Shown here piece after piece: positions 1-10,315 of a stretch of 28,406 nt of DNA; the stretch's first letter is position 1; each line of letters starts with the position of its first letter. This stretch comes from Thamnocephalis sphaerospora (taxonomy: Eukaryota; Zoopagomycota; Zoopagomycetes; Zoopagales; Sigmoideomycetaceae), in the NCBI GenBank assembly GCA_003614735.1, contig KZ992583.1, positions 1-28,406 on the forward strand, in the 5' to 3' direction. The position numbers and the translations under genes are program-made. The notes under the pieces are model-generated. The model was not told the origin of the DNA, did not search any database, and saw only the letters and a program-made list of their open reading frames with translations.

Positions 1-359
1 CCAGTCTTCTTTTTTCCTTTTTCATGGCGTTCATGTTTTCTCTATGCTTTTACTACCTGTTGATGTCCGTTCCGTGTATGCTATCGTCTTTGACCGCTTT
101 TGATTTTGCAGTGTACACTGGCGTGCGCCGCCAAGTGGACGCTTCTGTTTCGCAATCTCTCGTGCATTCTTTGCCGCGTCGTCGTGTCGCAGATGCAACA
201 TGTCGATCGCCGCTGCGCCTTTACTCCGAGTATCCTTTAGCCCGCTGGCGTTATGTTTCTATCTTATGACAGTCCATGCTGACCGCAGAGTAAAAGTGCA
301 TTTTCTCTGTCCGCGACAATGGCCATCTGTGCAGCGTGTGGCAATAACGCCCAGTTTAT
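1..359. other. Unassigned stretch downstream of DOM34
   Basis: No gene could be supported here. Short open frames exist on the + strand (for example 24-269), but none resembles a known family or shows a convincing exon structure. The stretch lies 3' of the minus-strand DOM34 gene, so it should hold that gene's 3' untranslated region. It may also hold the edge of a neighbouring gene cut off by the window start. Confidence 0.5.
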
Positions 360-360
360 T
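355..360 (-). terminator. Polyadenylation signal AATAAA touching the DOM34 stop codon
   Basis: The minus strand reads TGAATAAAC across the DOM34 stop. The canonical AATAAA hexamer shares its first A with the last base of the TGA stop codon. If used, it would give an extremely short 3' untranslated region. This is seen in the sequence; its use is inferred. Confidence 0.4.
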
Positions 361-1859
361 CAGACCCGCTGGCCGCTGCCTGAATCTGCCGCAGGCTGCT
401 CATCCTCCTCATCATCCTCAATGTCCGGCACCGGGTAGTGCAGGATGGCCGCCACACCAGTGAGCTGCTGCAACTGCTCGCCCGTGACGTGCTGCGTGGA
501 GAAAATGAGCACCTTGCCTCCATTTTGGCGCACCGACTCCACCAAGCGGACGTAGCGCCGACGCTGGACCAGGTCCACCGAGCGGAACAGGCCGTCGGTA
601 ACCAGCAGCGTTTCTATGGCTCCGCGCGCATTGGCTTTGCGCACATGGTCCCAACCGTAGAACGCACGGCCATCGTCCTTGCCGAGCATTTCGTAGAATC
701 GCTCCATGGCGCGCACCTCGGCCGCCGCCTTGGTGTCTGCTAGACGCGCCTGCATAGCAGGCTGGCGCATGATCTCTTCCAGTGCGTGTTTGTGCCCGCT
801 AGAGCAATGAACCAGGACAAACTTGTTCTTGTTCGCCAGCAGCTCCTTCAGTTCACGCTTCTACAATGATCTAGTGAGTAAAGGTCACCACTACAGAATC
901 GGATGGCGCAGCCTACCTCGGCTTCCTCCATGATGTACTGGAACAGATTATCCTAGCGCGTTTGAAGCATTAGATGGTACGTAGCTCCAGTCTTGCGCCT
1001 GCTCGCACCTTGACGAAACCCGGACTGGCGACTAGCACCGCCTTGACCACATCAAACTTGATATGATTAATGATAGCCTGCATTACGTGCTCGTAGAATT
1101 TGCGCAAGCCCTGCTCGTGGTTGGCGGCAAAACCCTTACGCTTGCGCGGCACGCTCGTTTCCACCCGCTGGCGCACGATCGTCATGCTTGGCGTTACAAG
1201 ACAAATGTTGGCCAAGCCTAGAGCACGCAGCGTTGGCGCACAAAATATGGCGCCTCTGCACTGCGCTCGACTAACCTTCCTGCAAGACGACAGCTGCAAG
1301 ATCGGCGCGATTCGTCACGTCACACGCCTCTGCAATCCGCTCAAACGCGATGGTATCCCATTCCACTTTGTAGATGGTAAAGTTGCGGTTGAGTTCCAGA
1401 TCAAGCGTATGGTATTGGCCAAGCTGCCAGCAACACAAGCATCGTTGGGTTGCCATCAGTCCTGGCTGCCTAGTCCTGGCTGCAGCGCAGTGCCTACCTT
1501 CACATACTCGTTCTCAACCACATTTTGTCCATTCACGCTGAGCACGCACTCTTGCGCGTCGAATTCAGTCCGTTCCACCTTGATGGTCAGCGTCGTGCGC
1601 ACTCGCTGACTACTTGTTGAACCTGTGGCCGTAACGCTCTGTACACGGCTGCTCAGCGCCGGCGTAGTTGCGAGATTCAGCATCGACGGCGTCTACCAAC
1701 GTTCATGCCCTGATGCACCACTCACCGGAATGCCGTTGCCTTGAGGCGATCACCGGGCATAATGAGGTTGTAAATATGCCACATATCTTCCGGCTCCTCT
1801 GGGCAGACGGTGACCCGGCCGGAGCGGTCCTTTTCAATATACTTGCTAATCAGTTTCAT
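360..1859 (-). CDS. DOM34: Dom34/Pelota, ribosome-rescue factor (6 exons)
   Basis: Pelota/Dom34 is an eRF1 paralogue. With the GTPase Hbs1 it enters the empty A site of stalled ribosomes and promotes their dissociation (no-go and non-stop decay). Exons on the minus strand are 1859-1726, 1648-1498, 1423-1276, 1217-1009, 952-917 and 860-360. All introns are 56-77 nt and phases close exactly, giving 392 aa against about 385 in animals. The start [11 protein letters not shown] and the [14 protein letters not shown] stretch are typical of the N-terminal domain. PRKRKG at about residues 168-173 is the conserved basic loop. The last exon carries [20 protein letters not shown] and [19 protein letters not shown] of the C-terminal domain. 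No GGQ motif is present, as expected for Pelota and unlike eRF1. The protein ends in an acidic tail (DIEDDEEDE), as in other Pelotas. Identification is firm; the 36-nt exon 5 is inferred from family continuity. Confidence 0.95.
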
Positions 1860-2868
1860 GCTGGTGGTGTGCGTGAGAGAGCGGGAAAAGGTGGGCACTG
1901 ACGAGCAAGGCAACCTTGGCGCTTTCGTTTCAGTGTGATGGTTCACACTGGTAACACCTAATGTGCTCACCAAAGATGCGGTGATGAGGAACTCCAATAA
2001 TGTAGACTACCATTCCGCTAGCGCCTGCTTTTATCCTCATAACCAGCATGTAGGTCACGTCTGTTATATCGCCATCTCTGTCTCAAAGACATCCTGCCAA
2101 AGCCAGCGCAGCTGTGCACTTTATTTGTTTATACCACGACGATTCGTCCATTTACGGCTTTACGGTTCTATTCGCTTGCGGTCACACTATCAAGCCGTAC
2201 AGTGTATAAGCGGGAGGACTCGGTTTTTCTCTTTCAAGCAGACACCAGGTTCAGCAGCCACACCTTTACGTGTCCCTGTTCTACGGTGCAAACGGGTGGT
2301 TGAATATGGACTGGAGCTGGTCACCTTGCACTGCCTTTTCATTGACACGAGCCCATGTAAGCGGCAACGGGGAGTTGGCTTACCGCACGTGTCCCTTGAC
2401 GCGCAGGGTCGCGGTCTCTTGGGCAGGTTGGTAATGCTTGTGCTTGTTGCTGGTCACGCGATGCGGTCCATGTGCCAATGGTGCAATCCACTGCCTCGTA
2501 ACGGTCTTTTCAAATGCTCCCGCGCGATTCCTCAGGACTACTAGCAGCACTAATAGCATGCTTGCAGACGGCCATATAATTGGTAGCCTGCAACAACGGC
2601 CTTTGTACTGACCCGTTCAAACATCTCTTTCCGCAACATGGCCGCAGACGCAAGGTGTATATACGCGTTGAAGGCACTTTCAGCATGCGACAGACGTCGC
2701 CCACTTGGCTATGTCGACCCCCATATCTCGGCACGTCTTGCAGCAACCTGCATCAAGGAAGATGCGTGCGCCGTACCTTTCATCTATTAGAAAGTACCGC
2801 TGCTACAGACAATTGGCATATCGATGTCTCCACGCCGGCTGGAATTGACATCAGCGATCAGTCGGAGC
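1860..2868. other. Unassigned spacer upstream of DOM34
   Basis: This holds the presumed DOM34 promoter and then about 800 bp with no recognisable gene. A 193-codon frame (1963-2544, +) stays open but resembles no family, starts without a supported ATG context, and has no exon links I can defend. Sequence upstream of 2868 could contain decayed 5' exons of the F-box-like relative that follows. One possible splice (donor near 2798, acceptor near 2886) keeps frame, but its donor GTACCG is weak. Confidence 0.4.
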
Positions 2869-3606
2869 CTGATGGCCATTGATCAGGAGAATATACGTCA
2901 TTGATGGTGACCTTGTGCGCGAGAATCAGCAAAATGACGAGCGCATTATTCCATCAGACTCGCCAGATACCACTGGCATACAGGTGCCCATACAGCTAAT
3001 TGGAGCGAATGATCAGCCGGCGCACATCAGTTTTTTGTGGCTCAACGTCTTGACAATACATTGGTGTTGCAAGTCTGGGAGACTGGCACGCCTTCCTTAA
3101 AGCACAGCATTCCATTAGGTCGTCCGATGGAGCTGATTAAAATTCATGATTGCTGGGCATTGGTTCAACAGCAAGCGAATGCGCGCGACAGTAATACACC
3201 CTTGGAAATGGCAGTGGCCGCCTTGGAGCGGGGCACGGTATACTCGAGTGCTGTTACCCTGCGTGTCCTTCACAAGTGCCGCTACGTACGTACGGACGAG
3301 CACACAGTCACAGTGTATGGCGTAGCGATACAGGAAAACAATTGCAGCGGACTTGACTGGTGTCTCTTTCGCTTTGCCGTAGACCAGCCAGCGCAGCTGG
3401 TGCATACCGCAAGCACTGCCATACCGATGCCCGGCCTCAACCCATTTTATATATTCCATTGCTACGCGAAGGCGACAGTAGCGACACTGATTGACACTGC
3501 CACCGAGGATGGTTGCCAAGCTTTCCCGCGTTATCACCAAACACAGGATCCTTCTCTCCGCTTACCACATGTCTGGTTCGCATGCTTATCAATGAAAGAA
3601 GCATAA
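2869..3606 (+). pseudogene. Degenerate F-box/propeller-like relative of the 3782-5239 gene
   Basis: Two overlapping frames read like one protein broken by a frame change. The first (2869 to about 3036) contains IRRIYVIDGDLVREN and PIQLIGANDQPAHISF. The second (about 3013-3606) continues with LVLQVWETGTPSLK, LIKIHDCWALVQQ and LDWCLFRFAVDQP, and ends at a TAA at 3604-3606. The order and spacing of these blocks parallel the propeller-like half of the minus-strand F-box protein next door (LQSIVISS, ATLYVWQLNAL, NLYKNWLVASK, TVLWRLWDLEP). The frame changes at a run of six T (3031-3036). No in-frame ATG precedes it and no F-box was found upstream. It could be a pseudogene, a gene with an assembly error in the T run, or part of a spliced gene. 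The paralogy is inferred by eye. Confidence 0.35.
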
Positions 3607-3781
3607 AAATCACCAGCTTTGGCGCTGCCTAGCGGAGCGCATTTCTTCTATTTGGCACACATGCACATGTCTGCTACATGAGCACACGGCTGCATTGATA
3701 TGCACGGTGCAAACCAAGATAACTATGTATTAATATCGTACCGCTTTTCATTGGCCTTCATTTTGCGTACCCCATCGATGC
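3607..3781. other. Convergent intergenic spacer
   Basis: A short AT-richer gap between the 3' end of the degenerate + strand relative and the 3' end of the minus-strand F-box gene. No feature was recognised beyond A/T-rich stretches that could serve 3' end formation. Confidence 0.4.
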
Positions 3782-5239
3782 TTAGATGGAATAGTCAGCC
3801 ACAGCCGGTATATCGTTGACATACATCATCCTAGCATTTGACGATGGTAGCCAAACCTGAGATTCAGCCGAGACAAGGGACGGGTCGCCCTTTAAATGCT
3901 CCCGCGTAATGTTTTTGGCCATGTCTTTCCACCGGCTTCGTAGCGGATAAAGCCCGCATCCAGACCAGCAATCCAGCGTGGCAATTGATATGTCGTGTAC
4001 CAGAGACCCGTCGCTCAGGTTCACCAGCTTATGGCTCTTGTAAGATATGTTTACAAGAAGCAAGTCTCGCGATACAATCGGCGTAATATCATCCAGCTCC
4101 TGCGCAAGCGACCACTTTTCCTTCATGGTCACTCTGACGTTGTTTTCCAGGATCTCCATCATTTTTATAGTTGGTGGCATATCCGCAGAATGCTTCAAAG
4201 TTTGGCTGAACATGGCAAATCTGTTATCATCGATGCGACATGTCTTTAAATAGCGCTCTCCAGCATAGAATTGTGTCTCGCATGTTGTCAGACACCGCAT
4301 TGGCGGTGAGCGATTCGGCTCAAGATCCCAGAGGCGCCATAAGACCGTTGTGTGGCTTGTTAACCCCTCGATCTCGTCTCTCCATAAGAGGCGAATGCTA
4401 TCGTCAGTGGCTTGCTGCATATGAATTCTGTTCACATTTCCCTCAAGCGTTTCAGGACGAGCTGTGTGCTTGGCAAGGTCGAATACAACCGTAATACCTG
4501 GTGTGTCGTCATCCATGAAATGCTTGCTAGCCACCAGCCAGTTCTTGTACAAATTAATACTGCCCATGAATCCGCTCATGATGAGGCGTGGTGGTAGATG
4601 AAGTGCGTTAAGTTGCCAGACATACAAGGTGGCGTTGGTAGATCCAGCAGACATGGTCATGCTAGGTGGTTCGACAGCGATGACCAAGTACTCGTCGGAA
4701 TGTCGGTCTTCTGTGGTGAGCATACTATCTGCATCCACACCACCCCAGCATAGTTGCTCGGCAATCCATACTGGCTGCTGCTGCGGAGCCAAGACTCGCT
4801 GCGATATAACGCGCATATCTCGCGCTGCGCGGCTGGAAATCACGATGCTTTGCAGACGTACACCACCAATATGCGTGCCAGTAGTCTGTTCAGGCTGGCG
4901 CACTGTGTATAGTCCATGGCGCCAGCGGTATTCTGTCGCGCGTCGATTACAGTAGACACGAAACCAGTCGAGCAGCTCGTCCGTTGGAAGAAGCGCCTCC
5001 TGCCTCCTTTTTGCAAACAGCAGGTGGGCCAGATGAGTCCGTGCATAGTGCCGTAGCCAGCGCAGCTCATTCTCGTCCTGCTTGGGAAAGTCGCGCTCAA
5101 AGCTTAAACGCCACAGCTTGCGTTGTGCTGCCACGCAAGCATACAGCCAGCGTGACGTAGTAGCCAGCGCAACAAGCGCAGCTTCGTCGTCGGATAGGTA
5201 GACTATACGGTAGACAATCTCTGCGGGCACTCTGTTCAT
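3782..5239 (-). CDS. F-box protein with propeller-like C-terminal region (intronless)
   Basis: A single open frame of 485 aa. The ATG at 5239 sits in a perfect Kozak context (GCCACCATGAAC); the frame stays open slightly upstream without another ATG. Residues 1-50 look like an F-box: VPAEIVYRIVYL, then ALVALATTSRWLY, then LWRLSFERDFP. This motif normally binds Skp1 and places the protein in an SCF ubiquitin ligase. The rest contains repeated Trp and hydrophobic beta-like blocks (ATLYVWQLNAL, NLYKNWLVASK, TVLWRLWDLEP, LLLVNISYKSHKLVNL). They suggest a divergent WD40-like propeller for substrate recognition, though canonical GH...WD signatures are absent. The substrate is unknown. The lack of introns contrasts with most neighbours. 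F-box assignment is good; the propeller is an inference. Confidence 0.8.
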   Translation of the reverse strand: MNRVPAEIVYRIVYLSDDEAALVALATTSRWLYACVAAQRKLWRLSFERDFPKQDENELRWLRHYARTHLAHLLFAKRRQEALLPTDELLDWFRVYCNRRATEYRWRHGLYTVRQPEQTTGTHIGGVRLQSIVISSRAARDMRVISQRVLAPQQQPVWIAEQLCWGGVDADSMLTTEDRHSDEYLVIAVEPPSMTMSAGSTNATLYVWQLNALHLPPRLIMSGFMGSINLYKNWLVASKHFMDDDTPGITVVFDLAKHTARPETLEGNVNRIHMQQATDDSIRLLWRDEIEGLTSHTTVLWRLWDLEPNRSPPMRCLTTCETQFYAGERYLKTCRIDDNRFAMFSQTLKHSADMPPTIKMMEILENNVRVTMKEKWSLAQELDDITPIVSRDLLLVNISYKSHKLVNLSDGSLVHDISIATLDCWSGCGLYPLRSRWKDMAKNITREHLKGDPSLVSAESQVWLPSSNARMMYVNDIPAVADYSI

Positions 5240-5672
5240 GGTGGCGTGAACAAACAAGAAAAGGTGGCGAGGCGTGGTGTGCTACCATGGTCGTGCGGTC
5301 TAGCCTTTGACATTTCAGCCTGGGGCTACGTACCAGCTTGACCGTAGGCATTACCTCCTTCTCTACACCAAACACTGCAGTCAACGGACTTGGCTTAGTT
5401 TTTCGGAGATGACTGCCCGATACACGGTACTGCTTGTGCAAAGGCCAAAACGGTCGAGAGCTGCCCTACCCACGGATAAATGCCGCTGACTACGCTGATT
5501 ACCAATACATGTTATATTTGGCAGTGTGCAAAATGCTTAGGATCATGGGTAGACAGAATGGCCGTTGTGGTACGCTATCCAGCACTTGGAAGAATGCCAA
5601 GAACAGTACGAGCCTACGGCGATGTTGGTGATACGTGTGCGTGCGACAGGCAGGCATAAAAGCACAGAGCGT
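5240..5672. other. Spacer between muskelin 3' end and F-box gene 5' end
   Basis: About 430 bp with only short unsupported open frames. It should contain the promoter and 5' untranslated region of the minus-strand F-box gene and the 3' untranslated region of muskelin. No TATA box or clear polyadenylation hexamer was recognised. Confidence 0.4.
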
Positions 5673-8600
5673 CTAGCCGAAAGGTACTAGATTGGTGAGA
5701 GGTGCATCCAGTTGGGGTCGATTACCGGAGAAATGCTGCAGCACCGCTTCGCACATTTGCTGACGATTGCGCACGCGTGTGTCGCTATCTACGGTAGTGT
5801 GCGCGTATAAGCTTTGATTCGACACGATGCCATTTCTGTACCAAAACTTACCGCCGTGTGTTGCCTGAAACAGCAGTGAGGGTAGCGCTCGATAGATGGC
5901 TGCTTCTGTCGGTGAATGATGATCTGTTATCGGGTACACATGTGACTTGAGATAGTCTAGCGCGACGGTGGGTGCCGTGCCGTCTTGACACATCTCGATG
6001 TAGCTACAAGGTAATCCCAGTGTAAGGAGCAGAAGAACAGACTGGTTTACGCCGTGTTGGAAAAGCACCTACCGCTGTTTTCGGACTAGGAACTTGATCT
6101 GCCGCGCCATCTCTTCCGTAGGTGAGTGTCTGGTAAACGCGTACCAACATGGGCATATTAGCGTAAATGAACAGGCTTAGGTAGCGCGTGTCGCTCTTAC
6201 TTGGCAATACGCAGACGCCAAAGGTCACTGAGTCGTTTTGTACGGTCATCCGCGTCATCTGGATTGCCACCAAACATGTACAAAACCTGAAATAAGCGGC
6301 AAGGTGCCAGGACTAAGTACATGTGCACAAGGCGAAATTCCACATGGGATCCATCATGTCGCTACTCACATTGTCGGTCGGGTCGTATATCGTCTGGAAT
6401 GCATAGCGCGGAGGAGGGCGTGTACCTTCACACTCTACATAAATCCAATCACCACTGGATTTGTCCCAAAGCCAAACGTCGTTGCATGGTGTTCCCGGGT
6501 AGCCGTTCTCACTGTCGCAAAACGAGCAGTTTGGAACCCGCGCGCCCTTAATTGACAGGCGAGCGGGTGTAGGTGTGTCCTGCGGATTCCAGACCAGGCC
6601 GGTGATCAAGTGCATCATACCATGCTGCGCATCCATGCTGGCGCGCTGCGCAGTCCCAAGTGGCGGCCAGACATCAGAGGCAAGGTCGTCACTTAGATCT
6701 AGCATCATGTCGTTCTGTATGTCGTACACTTGAAGACCGCGTCTGCACAAAGAAAATCAGTAAATGAGCGGCGCCTGAGGCTGCATTAAGAAAAAGGCTG
6801 CATACCCAAAGATTGTCTGGCTGCGTAGTCCGCCGTATATGTATAGCAGGCGCTCCTGCGAATCCAGCACCATCGAATGGCCAGAACGCGAGAACAGCGA
6901 CTCTCCATTCTGAAGCGATCCAGTCGATAGATCACCGCTGAAATCATCGGCCGCAAGAGTGAGCACAGAAAGAGCAGTCAAGTGCCATCACTTACTTACC
7001 GAACCAAGCGCCATTCCACGCGCACTACATCGTAGGCATACAAGCATCCGTACGCCTCGCTGTTCCCGCTACGCTGGGCAGCATTTCCACCAAAAACATA
7101 GATTGTACGAGTAGCATCATCCATCACCATCTGGTGATCGTAGAGCAGCGGCGGACCACCAGCAGCCTGGTTGCGGAGGCCACGCAGGTTGTGTTAGTTT
7201 ATGCTCTGTAGCCGATTATCGCTTGCTTGATTGCCTACCTGCGTGTTGGAACAGATTTGGTGCCACGAGTTGCTACACACATCATACAGATAGAGCACAG
7301 ACACGGCACTGGAAGACCGCTCAGTAGAGTCATCGTAGCGGCCAAGCACATAGAGCTGTCCGGCCACCTGGTCGTAGCACATTTGATGGCAAGAAGATGG
7401 CGGGGGTCCGCAACGCCTGGAAAAACAGAGAGCGGCAATGCAGCAGCCGGTGGCGCCGTTAGCAGTAATGATGCAAGGCGTTGTCACCACTCGCAAACTT
7501 ACGCGGAGGTACTGCCGTTAAGCAGGACCCAATTTTGATTTGTCAAATCATACGACCAGAGTTCGTCTAGATCACGTCGGCCGTCCCAACCGCCAAACAA
7601 GAATATGCGTCGATTCTTACGGGCAACTTGACATCAGCACGTGGGTCAACCATCAGCGGTATTTGCCAAAACGACTCACCGTTGCGTCAAGGCACATTTG
7701 ATGGCCGCCGCGCGGGCTAGGTCGAGTCAAGGATTCCAGTGTACGTTGCGCGAACGCAATCGGAGTGTGACGTCCAGTAATCTGAGAGCATTCGACATCA
7801 TCCATGCCTGTGTCATGAACTAACTCCCAATGTGCATGATATCGTGACGGAAGTGCACTGGGCGGTCGCGCCTGCAATGCATCCAACACTGCCATCTCAG
7901 CTGCCTGCCAGTTCCCTTCGTAGACCTGCGTGAAATAGATGCATCCCGCCCATCATGTGTCAGCTTTGCATTAGCAAGCATCGAGCAAGGCACGTACACA
8001 TTGATTGAAAGCAGACAGGTCTGGCTCTTGTAGGGATACGGCACCTTCAGCAAGAAGCGTTTCAAACGACTGCTTAAAGCCACGCTTACGCAGATGCTGC
8101 AAACAAATACGCGTGGCCTCATCGGCGCGCGCCTTGAATACGCCAAAAAGCGTCAACACGTTAGCCATACCCCACTTGCACGTCCGCCATGACCGTCGAC
8201 ATACCATTTCGTATGCGTGTACTACTGGTGTCATCAAATCTGGCCGATCAACGCCATACAGCTCCACATGCCATATGCTAAGGTTGGCTCCCGGTCCCCA
8301 GGCGGCAATGGGCTCAATACGTATGTACTGACAAGGCAGCAGATAGGAGGCAGGTGCAGCATTGCCACTCGCCGCACCCTCGAGCTCCACCTCTGACTGC
8401 TCGCCATGCCCAATGCGCACACGACTACGAAGGCGAAACGTTTCCGGCTCGGTGTTGTTGTGCAGACCTGGTACATTGTGAGTCGTGCACATTAGCGCAC
8501 AGCTAGCAGTACAAATCTAGCAAGTAGCTGACCACGTACCATCGTGTAGTAGAAGCGTCATGCAGCTTGGTGATGGCCCGCCGTAAACTCGGAATTCTCT

Positions 8601-8718
8601 CAGGTTAGATACATGCTCTTCCATTTCCGAGTTGTCGCCGGCATTGTCATCGCCATTGCGGTGGCCCGAATTACGCATAAAGGCGGCATTGTTACCAGCA
8701 CCATTACCGTCATCATCA

Positions 8719-8753
<35 letters not shown>

Positions 8754-10315
8754 CGCATCATCGTCCGCATCATCATCGCCATTATCATCATCATCATCGC
8801 CATCGCCATCAGTATTGACCCAGGTGGCGTCCAAGCGCGCGTCAGCAATGGCATCCGCAGCATTGGATGATATAATTACCCCGCGACGACGCAGGTTACC
8901 CGTTCCCGAGCGTTGTGCAGATGTCGGTGCCGAGTCGAATAAATCCAATAGATCCAGCAGGCGGCGCAGATCAGATCCAATTCCCGTAGCGCCCGACAGG
9001 TCAAGGATGCGTCGAAGTGCGGATACCGTCGTTGTAACCGTCGTCATTCCAGCAGACGCGCCGTTTGCATAAAACGATGTCGAAGATCGCCGGCCAGTAC
9101 GTTGTTCATCGGACACGTTACCGTCATCGCGATCATCATTGCGATTATTACCGCCACCAGTATCGCCGTCGTCGTTGTTGTCGTCGTCGTCGTCATCATC
9201 ATCATCATCATCCCAGCCGTAGCGACCAACAAAGTCGACAGTGCGAGTATTGTTACCATCACCATCATCGTAGTCGTCGTCGTAGTCGTCGTAGGTATTA
9301 TCGGCAGAGTGATCAAAGGAAACGTCGTCGTCGGAGAGCAAGTCCGAGAATGTGTCCGCGCGATCATTCGTATGGTCGCCGTCGCCATTGGTGCCATCGT
9401 CGATGTCGCCATGTACACCATTGACCCGTCCAAATTCGTACATGTCATGATGGCGTCGGCGATAATTGGGTCGGTGGCAGTGAGGACGGTAGTGTTTGGG
9501 CAGGTGTGGAGCATGTGGGTGAGCTTTGCCTTGGTTAGCTTGAGCAGCAGCGGCCAGCGCCACACTAGCACAGCCAGGGGCCCGTGGACGCTGCTTGTCC
9601 CATTGACACACACATACCTTGCTTGTACTTGCCAAACGTAATAGCACCTAGATGGGAGCGATCGAGCGAAAAACGAGATCGTCAAAGTACCACTGTAAAC
9701 ATGGCGTGTTCACACGCAGGATGACGCCTTACGCGTACACGCAGCAAGGATACACACAACGGCAGGTCGGTCGAGGCGCAGTGTAATGTGCTGTGAAGCC
9801 AAGCGCGGGTCACACAGCGTGTCCAGCCCGTCATTTCCAATCGTATGAACGATCGCACCGATACCTGCTGGAACGCCGGTGCATGCTTGCATGGAGGCTG
9901 AGGCGACGTCGGCGCTTGCAGGTGCGACCGTCGGGCTGGCGATGCCCTCAGCAGCCGGGTCTCTCAGCGCATGCGCGCCTGTGGTGTTAGCCCCTCCAAG
10001 CGCACGAGGCACCGTGCCGCCGTCTATCGTCGCACGGCTCTGTAGCGTCTGCGCACGGCTCGTGTATGTGTAGGCACACTGGCCGGTGCTACGTCCTGGC
10101 CCAGCGGGGACTGCCCAGCGTGACGCTTCGTCAGCAGCGTCGTCAACTAGAATGCGATCAGGTCGGTAGCCAAGCAGCTGTCCTGACGCCGACGCCACAC
10201 GGTAGCCAAGCCGTGTGGCAGCAGCTGGCAATCTTGGCGTACGCCGCACAAGCGAGGGGCGTGGACATACAGACGACCCTGACGACGGGGACGTTCGCCC
10301 TGCGGTGTCTGCCAT
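5673..10315 (-). CDS. MKLN1: Muskelin (discoidin, LisH/CTLH region, Kelch repeats; 14 exons)
   Basis: Muskelin is a Kelch protein and, in animals, a subunit of the CTLH/GID E3 ligase. Exons (minus): 10315-9754, 9647-9618, 9538-8540 (start uncertain), 8467-8205, 8132-7998, 7925-7680, 7615-7503, 7416-7239, 7166-7000, 6937-6806, 6742-6370, 6286-6201, 6129-6073, 6003-5673. All phases close. The start ATG has context TTTGCCATGGCA. The discoidin-like domain shows YRPDRILVDDAADEASRW, ITFGKYKQ, HVSNLREFRVYGG and WGPGANLSIWHVELYGVD. The CTLH-like helical part has ATRICLQHLRKRGFKQSFETL. Kelch repeats include RGGHQMCLD with IFLFGGWDG, CHQMCYD with LYVLGRYDDS, YDHQMVMD with IYVFGGN, and GHSMVLD with LYIYGG. 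The C-terminus has ALDYLKSHVYPITDHHSP. Length is 1223 aa, or 916 aa if the Asp-rich part of exon 3 is an intron (start then 8617); animal muskelin is about 735 aa. Confidence 0.92.
8709..8753. repeat. Triplet repeat encoding 15 consecutive Asp in muskelin
   Basis: On the + strand this is GTC, three ATC, then eleven GTC units. Read on the minus strand in the muskelin frame it gives 15 Asp codons, mixing GAC and GAT. It is the longest pure block of a larger Asp/Asn/Gly-rich region running from about 8620 to 9440. Such tracts are prone to replication slippage and length variation. Confidence 0.9.
9168..9212. repeat. Second Asp/Asn triplet repeat in muskelin
   Basis: On the + strand this is two GTC, two GTT, five GTC and six ATC units. 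In the muskelin frame on the minus strand it reads 11 Asp, 2 Asn and 2 Asp. It is in the same frame as the 8709-8753 tract although about 400 nt apart, with no stop codon between them. Confidence 0.88.

Noticed and set aside
1963-2544. 193-codon plus-strand open frame
   Set aside because: No recognisable domain, no ATG in a good context, and unusual composition; probably chance, though it could hold decayed exons.
4840-5441. Alternative minus-strand frames over the F-box gene start
   Set aside because: They overlap the well-supported F-box frame out of phase and have no family support.
8613-9641. Long plus-strand open frames of Val/Ile or Ser repeats
   Set aside because: They are the antisense readings of the Asp-rich triplet repeats in muskelin, with no start context or family match.
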